Source of the DNA: Massilia terrae
GTDB taxonomy: Bacteria; Pseudomonadota; Gammaproteobacteria; Burkholderiales; Burkholderiaceae_D
Reading direction: 5' to 3'
NCBI RefSeq assembly: GCF_024753145.1
Contig: NZ_JANUGU010000005.1
Span: 286,490 to 350,489 of the forward strand
Length of the DNA stretch: 64,000 nucleotides
A program made the translations under genes and the position numbers. Below are positions 53,502 to 63,912 of the stretch, piece by piece. Below the pieces are notes generated by a model that was given only the letters and a program-made list of their open reading frames with translations, had not been told where the DNA came from and ran no database searches. The stretch's first letter is position 1; each line of letters starts with the position of its first letter.

Positions 53502-54920
53502 GTGAGAAAACACCAGTTCGCGGCGGCGCTGCTCGGGATGGCGCTGTGCGGCCAGGCCGGCGCGGCGGCCACCGCCACCAGCTGCCACCTGCCCGGCGCC
53601 GAAGAAGCGCTGCGCTGCGTCACGCTCCCGGTCGCGCTCGATTATGCCAGGCCGCAGGCCGGCAGCCTCAAGCTGCACGTGACGGTCGCCCCCTCCTACC
53701 GCGAGGCGGCGCGGCCCGATCCCCTGTTCGTGCTGGCCGGCGGCCCCGGCCAGGCCGGCAGCGAGGTGATCCAGCTGCTGTCGACCGCCTTCAAGCGCGC
53801 CCGCGCCACCCGCGACATCGTGTTCATCGACCAGCGCGGCACCGGCCTGTCCGGCAAGCTCGATTGCGACGACAAGGCCACCGGCGAAGACACCCTGACC
53901 GAGACCCGGCAGGACGCCGAAATGCGCGCCTGCATCGGCAAGTCCAGGGCCTCGTTCAAGGACTACACCACCGCCAACGCCGCGCGCGACATCGAACAGG
54001 TGCGCCTGGCCCTCGGCTACCAGCAGGTCAACCTGTGGGGCGGCTCCTACGGCACGCGCCTGGCGCAGGCGTATGCGCGCGCCTACCCGCACAGCGTGCG
54101 CTCGATGGTGCTGGACGGCGTCGCCGCGCCGGACCAGGTGATTCCCGCCGGCGGCCGCGACAGCCAGGCCGCGCTCGACAAGCTGTTCGAGCAGTGCGGC
54201 GCGGACGCCGGCTGCCGCAAGGCCTACCCGAATCTGCGCGCCGAATTCATGGCGCTGGCGAAGAAGGTCGAGGGCGGGGTCAAGGTCGCGATGGCCGACC
54301 CGCGCACCGCCGCCCCGGTGACGGTGCAGATGACCAGCAGCCGCTACCTCGGCACCATCCACTCGATGCTGTATTCGCCGGCCGACGCGCGCCGCATCCC
54401 CTTCCTGGTGCACAGCGCTTATCTCGGCCGCTGGGAGCCCTTCGTCGCGCGCCGCAACCTGGCCTCCGACTACTCGACCGAGGGCGGCGCCGCCGTGCTG
54501 CTGCACCTGGCCGTGGTGTGCGCCGAGGACGTCCCGCGCATCACGCCGCAGCTGCTGGCGTCCGACGCCGCCTTCCTCACCCGGCCGACCATCGAGCGCA
54601 TTCCGCCGCTGTGCCAGGTGATGAAGGTGCCGGCCGTGGCGTGGCAGGCGCCCACGCCGATCGCCGCTCCGGCGCTGCTGCTGTCCGGCGCGCTCGATCC
54701 GGTGACGCCGCCGCACCGCGCCAAGGAAGCCGCGCGCTTCATGCCGAACGCACAGCAGGTGGTGGTGGCCAACGCCGGGCACGGCGTCGCCCAGTTGGGC
54801 TGCGCGCCGCGCCTGCTGCGCAAATTCCTCGACAAGCCGCAGGACAAGCTGGACACCCGCTGCCTGTCCGAGATCCCGGCGCCCACCTTCCAGCTCGGCC
54901 CGGCCGGCCCGCAACCCTAA
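53502..54920 (+). CDS. Alpha/beta hydrolase, tripeptidyl-aminopeptidase-like (S33 with TAP-like C-terminus)
   Basis: Exported serine hydrolase of 472 residues. A signal peptide (FAAALLGMALCGQAGAAATA) is followed by the hydrolase core: FVLAGGPGQAGSEVIQLLST (oxyanion region), DIVFIDQRGTGLSGKLDCDD, the nucleophile NLWGGSYGTRLAQAYARAYP, the acid in LLLSGALDPVTPPHRAKEAA and His in VVANAGHGVAQLGCAPRL. The TAP-like C-terminal domain is typical of secreted aminopeptidases or esterases. GTG 53502 is chosen for the AGGAG ribosome site; the frame is open to 53373. It lies 12 bp before an ABC exporter, which suggests one transcript. Confidence 0.87.
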   Translation: MRKHQFAAALLGMALCGQAGAAATATSCHLPGAEEALRCVTLPVALDYARPQAGSLKLHVTVAPSYREAARPDPLFVLAGGPGQAGSEVIQLLSTAFKRARATRDIVFIDQRGTGLSGKLDCDDKATGEDTLTETRQDAEMRACIGKSRASFKDYTTANAARDIEQVRLALGYQQVNLWGGSYGTRLAQAYARAYPHSVRSMVLDGVAAPDQVIPAGGRDSQAALDKLFEQCGADAGCRKAYPNLRAEFMALAKKVEGGVKVAMADPRTAAPVTVQMTSSRYLGTIHSMLYSPADARRIPFLVHSAYLGRWEPFVARRNLASDYSTEGGAAVLLHLAVVCAEDVPRITPQLLASDAAFLTRPTIERIPPLCQVMKVPAVAWQAPTPIAAPALLLSGALDPVTPPHRAKEAARFMPNAQQVVVANAGHGVAQLGCAPRLLRKFLDKPQDKLDTRCLSEIPAPTFQLGPAGPQP

Positions 54921-54932
54921 CCAGTCCATCCC

Positions 54933-55663
<731 letters not shown>

Positions 55664-55667
<4 letters not shown>

Positions 55668-56848
55668 AGCCGAAATTCATGGTCGTGTTCTGGAAAGAGC
55701 TGCGCGAGACCCTGCGCGACAAGCGCGCGCTCGGCCTGCTGGCGATGTTCACGCTGATGTACCCGCTGATGCTGGGCTACCTGCTGCAGCAGCAGATCAC
55801 CCGCGCCACCAAGCCCGAACGCGAAGGCATCAACCTGGCCGTGATCGGCGCCACGCAGGCGCCCACGCTGATGTCGCAGCTGAAGCAGAAGAACATCGAG
55901 GTGCACGAGGTGGCGCCGATGAACGAGCATGCGATCGGCGACTACCTGAAGGCGCGCAAGGCGGTGGCGGTGCTGCGGCTGTCCGACAAATTCGGCGAGA
56001 ACTACCGCGAGATGCGGCCTGCCCGGGTCGAGCTGTGGTACGACTCGGCCACCGAGAGCGACGCGCGCCAGCGCGACATCGAGGAAGTGCTGACCGCCTA
56101 CGGCTCCAACGTCGCCAGCGCGCGCCTGCTGGCGCACGGCGTGTCGCCGGCCGCGCTGGCGCCGATCCAGGTGCAGCGCTTCGACACCGGCAGCAGCGCC
56201 GCGCGCTCGGCGGGCCTGATCGGCAGCATCCTCGGCTTCCTGTTCTTCCCGGCCTTCATCTGCGGCCTGTCGGCGGCGGTCGACAGCACCGCCGGCGAGC
56301 GCGAACGCCGCTCGCTGGAAGTGCTGATGGCGCAGCCGGCGCGCGCCTGGGAGCTGGTGTGCGGCAAATGGCTCGCTTCCGGCTCGCTCGCGATCATGGG
56401 CATCACGCTGGAGCTGATGCTGGCGCACGCGATCCTGTCCTGGCTGCCGCTGGAGGAAATCGGCATGTCGTGGCGCCTGTCGTGGCCCGACCTGCTGCTG
56501 GTATGCCTGGTCTCGGTGCCGCTGTCGCTGTTCGCGGCGGCGATCCAGATCGCGGTGGCGATGAACGCCAGGTCCTTCAAGGAGGCGCAGAGCGTGCTCA
56601 GTTTCGTGATGCTGGCGCCGATGATCCCGGGCGTGGTGGTCGCCACGCTCGACCTCAAGACCGCCGACTGGATGTACCTGGTGCCGATGCTGTCGAACCA
56701 GACCCTGCTGCGCGAAATCGCCAAGGGCAACGCCAGCGGCATGCTGCCTTTCGCGCTCACCTTCCTGTCCTCGGCGATCCCGGCGCTGCTGGCGGTGGCC
56801 TTCGCCAGCTGGCGGATGAGGAGCGAGCGATACGTGCTGGCCGTGTAA
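55664..56848 (+). CDS. ABC transporter permease (NatB/ABC-2 type)
   Basis: Membrane subunit of 394 residues. One N-terminal helix (RALGLLAMFTLMYPLMLGYL) is followed by a large extracytoplasmic domain (about residues 45-170) and then five or so helices: GLIGSILGFLFFPAFICGLS, WLASGSLAIMGITLELMLAH, LLLVCLVSVPLSLFAAAIQI, VLSFVMLAPMIPGVVVATLD and ALTFLSSAIPALLAVAFASW. This is the NatB-type topology. It is coupled to the ATPase gene. Whether it exports Na+, a peptide or a lipid is not visible; the linked aminopeptidase-like hydrolase hints at peptides. Confidence 0.9.
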
Positions 56849-56887
56849 GCCGTACAATACGGCGACAGTTCAATCGCGGAGAATGCA

Positions 56888-57310
56888 ATGGAAGTGAAAG
56901 TCAGCTGGAACGGCCCGTCGGGCATGAGTTTTCGGGCGGAGACGGGATCCGGCCACATGGTCAGCATGGATGGCGCGCCCGAGGGCGGTGGCCACAACCT
57001 GGCGCCGCGGCCGATGGAGATGGTGCTGCTGGGGACCGGCGGCTGCACGGCCTACGACGTGGTGCTGATCCTCAAGCGCGGGCGCGAGGACGTGCGCGGC
57101 TGCGAGGTCACGCTCAAGGCCGAGCGCGCGGAGACGGATCCGAAGGTGTTCACCAAGATCCACTTCCACTTCATCGTCACCGGACGCAACCTGAAGCCGG
57201 CCACGGTGGAGCGCGCGGTGAGCCTGTCGCACGACAAATACTGCTCGGCGTCGATCATGCTGGCCAAGACGGCGGAGATGACGCACTCGTTCGAGATCGT
57301 CGAGGGTTAA
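56888..57310 (+). CDS. OsmC family protein
   Basis: Predicted peroxiredoxin-like protein of 140 residues in the YhfA/OsmC family. It begins MEVKVSWNGPSGMSFRAETG and keeps both redox cysteines, in LLGTGGCTAYDVVLILKRGR and LSHDKYCSASIMLAKTAEM. The family reduces organic hydroperoxides using dihydrolipoamide partners. It lies 40 bp after the ABC permease on the same strand and may be co-transcribed. A perfect hairpin separates it from the convergent coq7. Confidence 0.9.
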   Translation: MEVKVSWNGPSGMSFRAETGSGHMVSMDGAPEGGGHNLAPRPMEMVLLGTGGCTAYDVVLILKRGREDVRGCEVTLKAERAETDPKVFTKIHFHFIVTGRNLKPATVERAVSLSHDKYCSASIMLAKTAEMTHSFEIVEG

Positions 57311-57324
57311 CGGTACTGCGCAAG

Positions 57325-57358
57325 AAATGGGGTTCCCGCCTGCGCGGGAACCCCATTT
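57325..57358. repeat. Perfect single hairpin, REP-like, probable bidirectional terminator
   Basis: Perfect 15-base arms AAATGGGGTTCCCGC and GCGGGAACCCCATTT with loop CTGC, then TTTG. It matches the GGGAACCCCATTTT half of the element at 10155. It fills the convergent osmC/coq7 gap. Confidence 0.85.
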
Positions 57359-57371
57359 TGCTGGAGCAGAG

Positions 57372-58016
57372 TTAAATGTAATACGCCGTGGTGGTCATGA
57401 CCTTGGCCATCGCCTGCATCGCCATCTTCGCCGGCAGCGGCATGTCGGAAGCGCCCAGCTCGCGCGCGGCGGCGCCGTGCTGGATCTCGTCGATGCGCAT
57501 CTGGTCCACGATCGCGCGCGACTTGGCGTCCTGCGGCGGCAGCTGGTCCAGGTGGCTGTCCAGGTGGGCCTCGACCTGGCGCTCGGTCTCCACCACATAG
57601 CCCAGGCTGTGCGCATCGCCCAATTTGGCCGCGATGGTCCCCAGCGCGTACGCGCCCGCATACCAGAACGGATTGAGCAGGCTCGGTTGCGAACCCAGCT
57701 CGCCCAGGCGCTCCGCGGTCCACGCCAGGTGGTCTTCTTCCTCGCGCGCGGCCTGCTCGAACTGCTCGCGCACTTCCGGGGTCTTGGCGAAACGCGCCTG
57801 CGCATCGTACAGGGCCTGCGCGCACACCTCGCCCACATGGTTCACCCGCATCAGGCCCGCGCTGTGGCGGCGCTCGGCGTCATTCAGTTCGCAATCGGGC
57901 GAATGGACTGCGGGATTGGCGCGCGACGAGGTGGCGACGCCGCCAACCACGCGCAAGGCGCGGTCGAAGCCGGCGATCAGGTGGTCGAGGGGAGTGGTCA
58001 AACGGTTGGCGATCAT
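57372..58016 (-). CDS. coq7: Demethoxyubiquinone hydroxylase (Coq7 type)
   Basis: Di-iron monooxygenase that adds the C6 hydroxyl in ubiquinone synthesis, 214 residues. The ferritin-like ligands lie in [60 protein letters not shown] and [20 protein letters not shown], giving two ExxH repeats. Ubiquinone synthesis links functionally to the isoprenoid operon earlier in the window. It is convergent with the OsmC gene; the unrecognised gene at 58050 lies upstream on the same strand, 33 bp away. Confidence 0.95.
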   Translation of the reverse strand: MIANRLTTPLDHLIAGFDRALRVVGGVATSSRANPAVHSPDCELNDAERRHSAGLMRVNHVGEVCAQALYDAQARFAKTPEVREQFEQAAREEEDHLAWTAERLGELGSQPSLLNPFWYAGAYALGTIAAKLGDAHSLGYVVETERQVEAHLDSHLDQLPPQDAKSRAIVDQMRIDEIQHGAAARELGASDMPLPAKMAMQAMAKVMTTTAYYI

Positions 58017-58049
58017 GGGATGGTCAGGACAGCAAGCTCGAAAGCGCCA

Positions 58050-58529
58050 TTATAGGCGCTCGCCGCCAGCCGGGCTGTCCGGTTCGGCCGCGCCGCCGTC
58101 CGCCTGGCTGCGCTGGATCGCCGCCTGCTGGCCCTCGATCCAGTCGTGCAGCGGCCCGCCCACGTCGAGCTTCGAGATGTTCTTGGCCACGCCCAGGTTC
58201 AGCGACAGCAGGAAGGGAATGGTATCGAGCGGGATCTCCGGGCAGCACTCGCCGAAGGCGCGCACGAAGCGTTCCGACTGCACCACCGGCAGCACGTTCA
58301 CCCCGCTCATGAACTGCAGTACGCTGGTGATGCTGTGGCCACCGCCGATGGCGTGGTAGATGAAGCGGTTGTACGCGCGGTCCAGCAGCTTGAAGTCGAT
58401 CGCCCCGTTGGTCATCAGGCCGGCCAGGTAGTACAGCCCGAGCGAGACCCGGAACCAGTCGGTCGCCTCCGCGCGGGTGCGGCCCAGCCTGGTTACGGCA
58501 AGCACTTTGTCCTTGATGGCAGTGTCCAT
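58050..58529 (-). CDS. Conserved-looking hypothetical protein
   Basis: I do not recognise this 159-residue product. It opens MDTAIKDKVLAVTRLGRTRA with a moderately hydrophobic middle (RVSLGLYYLAGLMTNGAIDF, AIGGGHSITSVLQFMSGVNV, DTIPFLLSLNLGVAKNIS) but no clear membrane helix and no signal peptide, and ends in a hydrophilic tail (QADGGAAEPDSPAGGERL). ATG 58529 is the start that leaves out a weak upstream extension (MPSRKVDNAR). It sits 33 bp before coq7 on the same strand, and divergent from the PetA-like Rieske gene, so a respiratory or quinone link is possible. Confidence 0.65.
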   Translation of the reverse strand: MDTAIKDKVLAVTRLGRTRAEATDWFRVSLGLYYLAGLMTNGAIDFKLLDRAYNRFIYHAIGGGHSITSVLQFMSGVNVLPVVQSERFVRAFGECCPEIPLDTIPFLLSLNLGVAKNISKLDVGGPLHDWIEGQQAAIQRSQADGGAAEPDSPAGGERL

Positions 58530-58635
58530 GCGGGCATTATCCACCTTTCTGGACGGCAATTCAGTAAAAACGGCAAACGCCGGCGCGGACCCGTGGTCAA
58601 ACCTGCATCACCTGGCCCGTGGCCGCGCGATGCAC

Positions 58636-59262
58636 ATGAGCACTCCCGAACCGATCATCCCGGCCCCGCCCGGCGAACCCGAACTGGCGCGCCGCAAGCT
58701 GCTGCTCGCTTCCACCGTCGGCCTCGGCACGGCCGGGCTGGTCCTGACCGCCGTGCCCTTCGTCGCATCGCTGGAGCCGAGCGAGCGGGCGCTGGCGGAA
58801 GCGGCCCCGGTCGCGGTCGACCTGGCCGGCATCGCGCCGGGCGCGCTCAGGACGGTGGCCTGGCGCGGCATGCCGGTGTGGGTGCTGCACCGCACGCCGG
58901 CCATGCTGGCCAGCCTCGGCCGGCACGACGCGCTCCTGCTCGACCCGCAATCGGCCGCCGACCAGCAGCCGGTGTATGCGCGCAACCGCGACCGTTCCAT
59001 CGTCCCGGCCTGGTTCGTGGCGGTCGCCATCTGCACGCACCTCGGCTGCTCGCCCGTGTTCCGGCCCGACGCCGCGCCCGCCGATCTGGGCCCGGACTGG
59101 CCGGGCGGCTTCTACTGTCCCTGCCACGGCTCGCGCTACGACCTGGCCGGCCGGGTGTTCCAGAACGTCCCCGCGCCCCTCAACCTGCTGGTCCCGCCTT
59201 ACGCCTTCCACGGCCCGGGCCGCCTCGTGATCGGCGAGGACGGCCCCGGCAAGCTCGCCTGA
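58636..59262 (+). CDS. Rieske iron-sulfur protein, cytochrome bc1 (PetA) type
   Basis: Predicted membrane-anchored Rieske protein of 208 residues. A basic RRK precedes the membrane anchor LLLASTVGLGTAGLVLTAVP then FVASLEPSERALA, the usual UQCR Tat-type N-terminus. The cluster motifs are ICTHLGCSPVF and FYCPCHGSRYDLAGRV, both with the disulfide cysteines of bc1 Rieske proteins. ATG 58636 (MSTPEPIIP) and 58630 are both possible. No cytochrome b (petB) or c1 (petC) gene follows, which is unusual: petA normally leads petABC. It may be a second, alternative Rieske subunit. Confidence 0.87.
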   Translation: MSTPEPIIPAPPGEPELARRKLLLASTVGLGTAGLVLTAVPFVASLEPSERALAEAAPVAVDLAGIAPGALRTVAWRGMPVWVLHRTPAMLASLGRHDALLLDPQSAADQQPVYARNRDRSIVPAWFVAVAICTHLGCSPVFRPDAAPADLGPDWPGGFYCPCHGSRYDLAGRVFQNVPAPLNLLVPPYAFHGPGRLVIGEDGPGKLA

Positions 59263-59422
59263 AGCGCACACCCGCCCTGCTCCCGCTTTTGCGCATTCTG
59301 GTCCTCCAATCGCGCCGTGCATCGCACGGGGCGCCCCATCCGCTCTACGTTTTATTACAATGCAACCGTCATACATTCCGTCAACACTTGCTGACGGGAA
59401 ATATCTCGCATCAGGAGAGTTC

Positions 59423-60316
59423 ATGGAATTACGCATCCGCAACCTGTCCAAGACCTACGCCAACGGCGTCGTGGCCCTGGACAAAGTCAGCCTGCGCATC
59501 CCGCCCGGGATGTTCGGCTTGCTGGGCCCGAACGGCGCCGGCAAGTCGACGCTGATGCGGATCCTGGCGACCTTGCAGGAATGCGATTCCGGCTCCGTGT
59601 TCCTCGACGATATCGATGTCCTCGACGAACGCGACGAGGTGCGCCAGCTGCTCGGCTACCTGCCGCAGGACTTCGGCGTCTACCCGAAAGTGACGGCCTA
59701 CGAGCTGCTCGACCATTTCGCCCAGTTGAAAGGCCTGTCCAACAAGGCGCGCCGGCGCGAAATCGTGGACGGCCTGCTGCAGCAGACCAACCTGTTCGAA
59801 GTGCGGCACCAGCGCATGGGCGGCTTCTCGGGCGGCATGCGCCAGCGTTTCGGCATCGCCCAGGCGCTGCTGGGCGACCCGCAGCTGATCATCGTCGACG
59901 AACCCACCGCCGGCCTCGACCCGCAGGAGCGGGTGCGCTTCCACAACCTGCTGTCGGACATCGGGCAGGACAAGACCGTGATCCTGTCGACCCACATCGT
60001 GTCCGACGTGGCCGACCTGTGCGCCAACATGGCCATCATCAACCGCGGCGAAGTGCTGCTGTGCGGCGAGCCGCAAAAGCTCATCTACGACATCGAGGAT
60101 TCGATCTGGGCGCGCTTCGTCACCAAGCAGGAGCTGCCGCTGCTGCAGCGCCAGCACGCCGTGATCTCGACCCGCCTGCTGATGGGGCGCACGCTGGTGC
60201 ACGTGTACAGCGAGCGCGATCCCGGCGCCGGCTTCGAACCGACCGCCGCCAGCCTCGAAGACGTCTACTTCGCCACCATCGCCGGCCACTACCGCCCGCA
60301 GGAAGAGGACGCGTAA
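59423..60316 (+). CDS. ABC transporter ATP-binding protein
   Basis: ATPase subunit of 297 residues paired with the permease/peptidase fusion. MELRIRNLSKTYANGVVALD, Walker A LLGPNGAGKSTLMRILATLQ, signature GGFSGGMRQRFGIAQALLGD, Walker B LIIVDEPTAGLDPQE and STHIVSDVADLCANM. A C-terminal region of about 80 residues (VTKQELPLLQRQHAVISTRL, TLVHVYSERDP) resembles the tail of multidrug-type ATPases. ATG 59423 follows AGGAGAG. It ends 3 bp before the fusion gene, so the two form an operon. Confidence 0.92.
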   Translation: MELRIRNLSKTYANGVVALDKVSLRIPPGMFGLLGPNGAGKSTLMRILATLQECDSGSVFLDDIDVLDERDEVRQLLGYLPQDFGVYPKVTAYELLDHFAQLKGLSNKARRREIVDGLLQQTNLFEVRHQRMGGFSGGMRQRFGIAQALLGDPQLIIVDEPTAGLDPQERVRFHNLLSDIGQDKTVILSTHIVSDVADLCANMAIINRGEVLLCGEPQKLIYDIEDSIWARFVTKQELPLLQRQHAVISTRLLMGRTLVHVYSERDPGAGFEPTAASLEDVYFATIAGHYRPQEEDA

Positions 60317-60319
60317 AGC

Positions 60320-63300
60320 ATGCGTGCCTTGTTTGCCATTGCGCTGTTCGAAGCACGGCAACGCCTGAAGCTGCTCTCGACCTGGGTCTACTTCCTGATC
60401 TTCCTGGCGCTGGCCATGCTGTGGATGGCGGCCGCGGGCGGCGCCTTCAAGGACCTGACGGTGTCGTTCGGCGGCCGCCTGCTGATCAACTCCCCGCGCT
60501 CGATCGCGCTGACCGCGGCCTTCCTCGGCAGCCTGGGCGTGATCGTGGTGGCGGCGATGATGGGCCGCGCGGTGCAGCAGGACTTCGAATACGAGATGCA
60601 CCACTTCTTCTTCAGCGCGCCGATCGGCAAGTACGCCTACGTGTTCGGCCGCTTCCTCGGCGCCTTCGCGGTGCTGGCGGTGATCTTCTCGGGCATCGTG
60701 ATCGGCGCCTGCATCGGCAGCTACCTGCCCGGCATCGAGGCCGACCGCGTCGGCCCGGCGCTGGCCGGCGCCTACCTGTCGCCCTACTTCCTGACGCTGC
60801 TGCCCAACCTGTTCATCTTCGGCTCGATCTTCTTCGTGGTGGCCGCGCTGACGCGCCGCATGATGGCGGTGTACGCCGCCAGCATCGTGATGCTGGTCGG
60901 GTACATCGTCGCGCCCTCGCTGGCGCGCGACCTCGACTACAAGACCCTGGCCGCCCTGATCGACCCGTTCGGCACCACCGCCCTGATCCGCCTCACGGAA
61001 TACTGGCCGGTCGCGGCCCGCAACGGCAGTGCGGTGCCGTTCGAGGGCGTGTACCTGATCAACCGCCTGCTGTGGACGGGCTTCGGCTGCGTGGTGCTGC
61101 TGCTCGGCTACTGGCGCCTGGCGCTGGTGACCGGCGTCGACGCCGGCGGTTCGCCCAAGAGCGCGCACACTGCGGACGCCGTCCCCGCGCTCACGCAGGC
61201 CGCGGTCGATACCCGCGAGCGGCCCGCCTTCACGCGCGCCGGCCGCGCCAAGCTGCTGCTGCTCGCCACCTGGTTCAGCGTGCGCGAATCGGTCAAGAGC
61301 GTGTACTTCGGCGTGATCGCGCTGGCCGGCGTGCTCGCGCTGGTCACCGGCTCGCTGAACATGGACGCGGTCTACGGCACCAACACCTACCCGGTGACCT
61401 ACGAGGTGCTGGACCTGATCCGCAACGTGTATTCGCTGTTCATGCTGGTGGTGACCACCTTCTACGCCGGTGAGCTGATCTGGCGCGAACGCGAGGCGCG
61501 CATGGCGCAGATGATGGACGCGTTGCCGGTGCCGAGCTGGGTGCCGCTGCTGGGCAAGACCTTTGGCCTGATCTTGCTGCAGGCCCTGATGCTGGCGATC
61601 GCCATGCTGGCCGGGATGGGCATCCAGCTCGCCAAGGGCTATTTCGCGCTGGAGCCGGGCCTGTACCTGCACGTGGTGTTCGGCGTGATGTGGCCGCTGT
61701 GGGCGCTGGTGGCGGTGCTGGCGATCGTGGCCCAGGTCATCATCGACAACAAATTCCTCGCCTACTTCGTGCTGGTGCTGTACTACCTGGCCGAGATCAC
61801 CTTCGGCTCGCTCGGCCTGGACCACCCGATGATCCTGTACGGCCACACGCCGGACGCGGTCTACTCCTCCATGAACGGCTTCGGCCACTTCATGGCGCGC
61901 GAACGCGCGTTCGAGCTGTACTGGCTGGGCGCGGCGATCATGCTGCTGGCGCTGGCGCAGGCGATCTGGCCGCGCGGCGCGAACAGCGATTTTTCCAGCC
62001 GCCTGCAAAGCGCGCGCCACAACCTGACGCTGGGCGTGCTGGCCAGCTTCTGCGGCGGCCTGCTGCTGTTCGCCGGCATGGGCGGCCTGCTGTACTACAA
62101 CCTGCACATTGCCGGCGACTACAAGACCACCTGGCGCCAGGAACAGGACCGCGCGCAGTACGAGCTGCGCTACAAGCGCTTCGCGCGCCTGCCGCAGCCG
62201 CGCGTGGCCGCCACCGACCTGCAGGTCGACATCATGCCCGACACCCGCAGCCTGCTGGTCAAGGGCCATTACCAGCTGGAGAACCGGAGCGGCGCGCCGC
62301 TGTCCGACCTGGTGCTCTACCAGGACCCCAGCGCTGCCTTCACGCCGGAATTCTCGCAGGCCGCGCGGCTGGTGATGGCCGACCGCACCCTCGGCTTCTA
62401 CCGCTACCAGCTGGCGCAGCCGCTGGCGCCGGGGCAGCGCCTGGCGCTGTCGTTCACGCTGGCCTGGGAACCGGGCGGCGTGCTCGGGCTGGGCAAGGAT
62501 ACGCCGGTGGTCAACAACGGCACCTTCTTCACCAACGAGGTCCTGCCGCACGTGGGCTACCGCAAGGAAGTCGAACTCACCGACGACCGCGACCGCAAGC
62601 GCCACGGCCTGCTGCCGCGCGCGCGCATGGCCGCGCGCGACGACCCGGCCGCGCAGGACGTCAACCAGATCGGGCCGGACGCCGACTGGATCAGCTTCGA
62701 CGCGGTGGTGAGCACCAGCGCCGACCAGGTGGCGATTGCGCCGGGCAGCCTGGAACAGGAATGGATCGCCAACGGCCGCCGCTACTTCCACTACCGGATG
62801 AGCAAGCCGATACTGAACTTCTACGCCTTCCAGTCGGGCCGCTACGAGGTGCGCCACGACCGCTGGGGCGACGTCGCGATGGACGTGTATTACCATCCGG
62901 GCCACGACTTCAACGTCGAGCGCATGCTGCGCGGCGCCAAGGCCACGCTCGAATACGGCACCAAATACTACTCCCCCTACCAGTACCACGAACTGCGCAT
63001 CGTCGAATTCCCGCGCTACCAGCGCTATGCGCAGTCCTTCCCCGGCACGATCCCGTTCTCGGAGAGCATGGGCTTCATCGCCAAGGTGGACGACAGCTCG
63101 CGCAAGGACCTCGACTACCCGTTCTACGTGAGCGCGCACGAAGTGGCGCACCAGTGGTGGGGCCACCAGCTGGTCGGCTCGGACACGCGCGGCGGCACGG
63201 TGCTGTCGGAATCGCTGTCCGAATACACCGCGCTGATGGTGATGAAGCACGCCTACGGCAACGACAGGATGCGGCGCTTCCTGCGCTACGACCTCGACAT

Positions 63301-63904
63301 GTACCTGATGGGGCGCGCGCACGAGAACCGCAAGGAGCTGCCGCTGGCGCAGAACGAAGACCAGGACTACATCCACTACCACAAGGGCAGCCTGGCCATG
63401 TACCTGCTGCAGGACCTGGTGGGCGAGGACAAGGTGAACGCGGTGCTGCGCGAGCTGCTGGCGAAGTATGCCTGGAAGTCGCGCCCCTACCCGAACGCGT
63501 CAAACCTGGTGGACGGGCTGCGCGCGATCACGCCGCCGGACAAGGCCTACCTGATCGACGACCTGTTCGAGTCGATCGTCCTGTACGAGAACCGTGCCGA
63601 CAGCGCGGTGGCGCGGCGGCGGGCGGATGGCAAGTACGAAGTGGTGCTGCACGCGTCCGCGGGCAAGGTGCACGGGGGCGACCTCGGCGACGAGAAGCCG
63701 GTGCCGCTCAAGGACTACGTCGAATTCGGGGTGGACGGTGCGGACGGCAAGCCGCTGCTGCGCGAACGAAGGCTGGTGGGCAGCGGCGCGCAGACGGTCA
63801 CCATGGTCGTGAACAAGCTGCCGGTGCGGGCTGGTATCGACCCGGACAACAAGCTTATCGATCGCAAGCCGAACGACAATATGGTGAACGTGGAGCTGCG
63901 CTGA
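60320..63904 (+). CDS. ABC-2 permease fused to M1 family aminopeptidase
   Basis: Large membrane protein of 1194 residues. Residues 1 to ~280 form a first ABC-2-like membrane domain ([60 protein letters not shown]); ~310-600 form a second ([60 protein letters not shown]). From about 600 on is a peptidase M1 module whose zinc motif is [20 protein letters not shown] (HExxH at about 940) with third ligand Glu in [20 protein letters not shown]. The usual GAMEN exopeptidase loop is replaced by [13 protein letters not shown]. Catalysis outside the membrane with export through the same protein is inferred. Its ATPase partner is immediately upstream. Confidence 0.88.
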   Translation: MRALFAIALFEARQRLKLLSTWVYFLIFLALAMLWMAAAGGAFKDLTVSFGGRLLINSPRSIALTAAFLGSLGVIVVAAMMGRAVQQDFEYEMHHFFFSAPIGKYAYVFGRFLGAFAVLAVIFSGIVIGACIGSYLPGIEADRVGPALAGAYLSPYFLTLLPNLFIFGSIFFVVAALTRRMMAVYAASIVMLVGYIVAPSLARDLDYKTLAALIDPFGTTALIRLTEYWPVAARNGSAVPFEGVYLINRLLWTGFGCVVLLLGYWRLALVTGVDAGGSPKSAHTADAVPALTQAAVDTRERPAFTRAGRAKLLLLATWFSVRESVKSVYFGVIALAGVLALVTGSLNMDAVYGTNTYPVTYEVLDLIRNVYSLFMLVVTTFYAGELIWREREARMAQMMDALPVPSWVPLLGKTFGLILLQALMLAIAMLAGMGIQLAKGYFALEPGLYLHVVFGVMWPLWALVAVLAIVAQVIIDNKFLAYFVLVLYYLAEITFGSLGLDHPMILYGHTPDAVYSSMNGFGHFMARERAFELYWLGAAIMLLALAQAIWPRGANSDFSSRLQSARHNLTLGVLASFCGGLLLFAGMGGLLYYNLHIAGDYKTTWRQEQDRAQYELRYKRFARLPQPRVAATDLQVDIMPDTRSLLVKGHYQLENRSGAPLSDLVLYQDPSAAFTPEFSQAARLVMADRTLGFYRYQLAQPLAPGQRLALSFTLAWEPGGVLGLGKDTPVVNNGTFFTNEVLPHVGYRKEVELTDDRDRKRHGLLPRARMAARDDPAAQDVNQIGPDADWISFDAVVSTSADQVAIAPGSLEQEWIANGRRYFHYRMSKPILNFYAFQSGRYEVRHDRWGDVAMDVYYHPGHDFNVERMLRGAKATLEYGTKYYSPYQYHELRIVEFPRYQRYAQSFPGTIPFSESMGFIAKVDDSSRKDLDYPFYVSAHEVAHQWWGHQLVGSDTRGGTVLSESLSEYTALMVMKHAYGNDRMRRFLRYDLDMYLMGRAHENRKELPLAQNEDQDYIHYHKGSLAMYLLQDLVGEDKVNAVLRELLAKYAWKSRPYPNASNLVDGLRAITPPDKAYLIDDLFESIVLYENRADSAVARRRADGKYEVVLHASAGKVHGGDLGDEKPVPLKDYVEFGVDGADGKPLLRERRLVGSGAQTVTMVVNKLPVRAGIDPDNKLIDRKPNDNMVNVELR

Positions 63905-63912
63905 CTTATTCG

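Noticed and set aside
59429..63382. 1317-codon open frame on the minus strand
   Set aside because: Antisense to the ABC ATPase and ABC-M1 fusion genes; His/Arg/Gln-rich low-complexity translation, no start context, caused by high GC codon bias.
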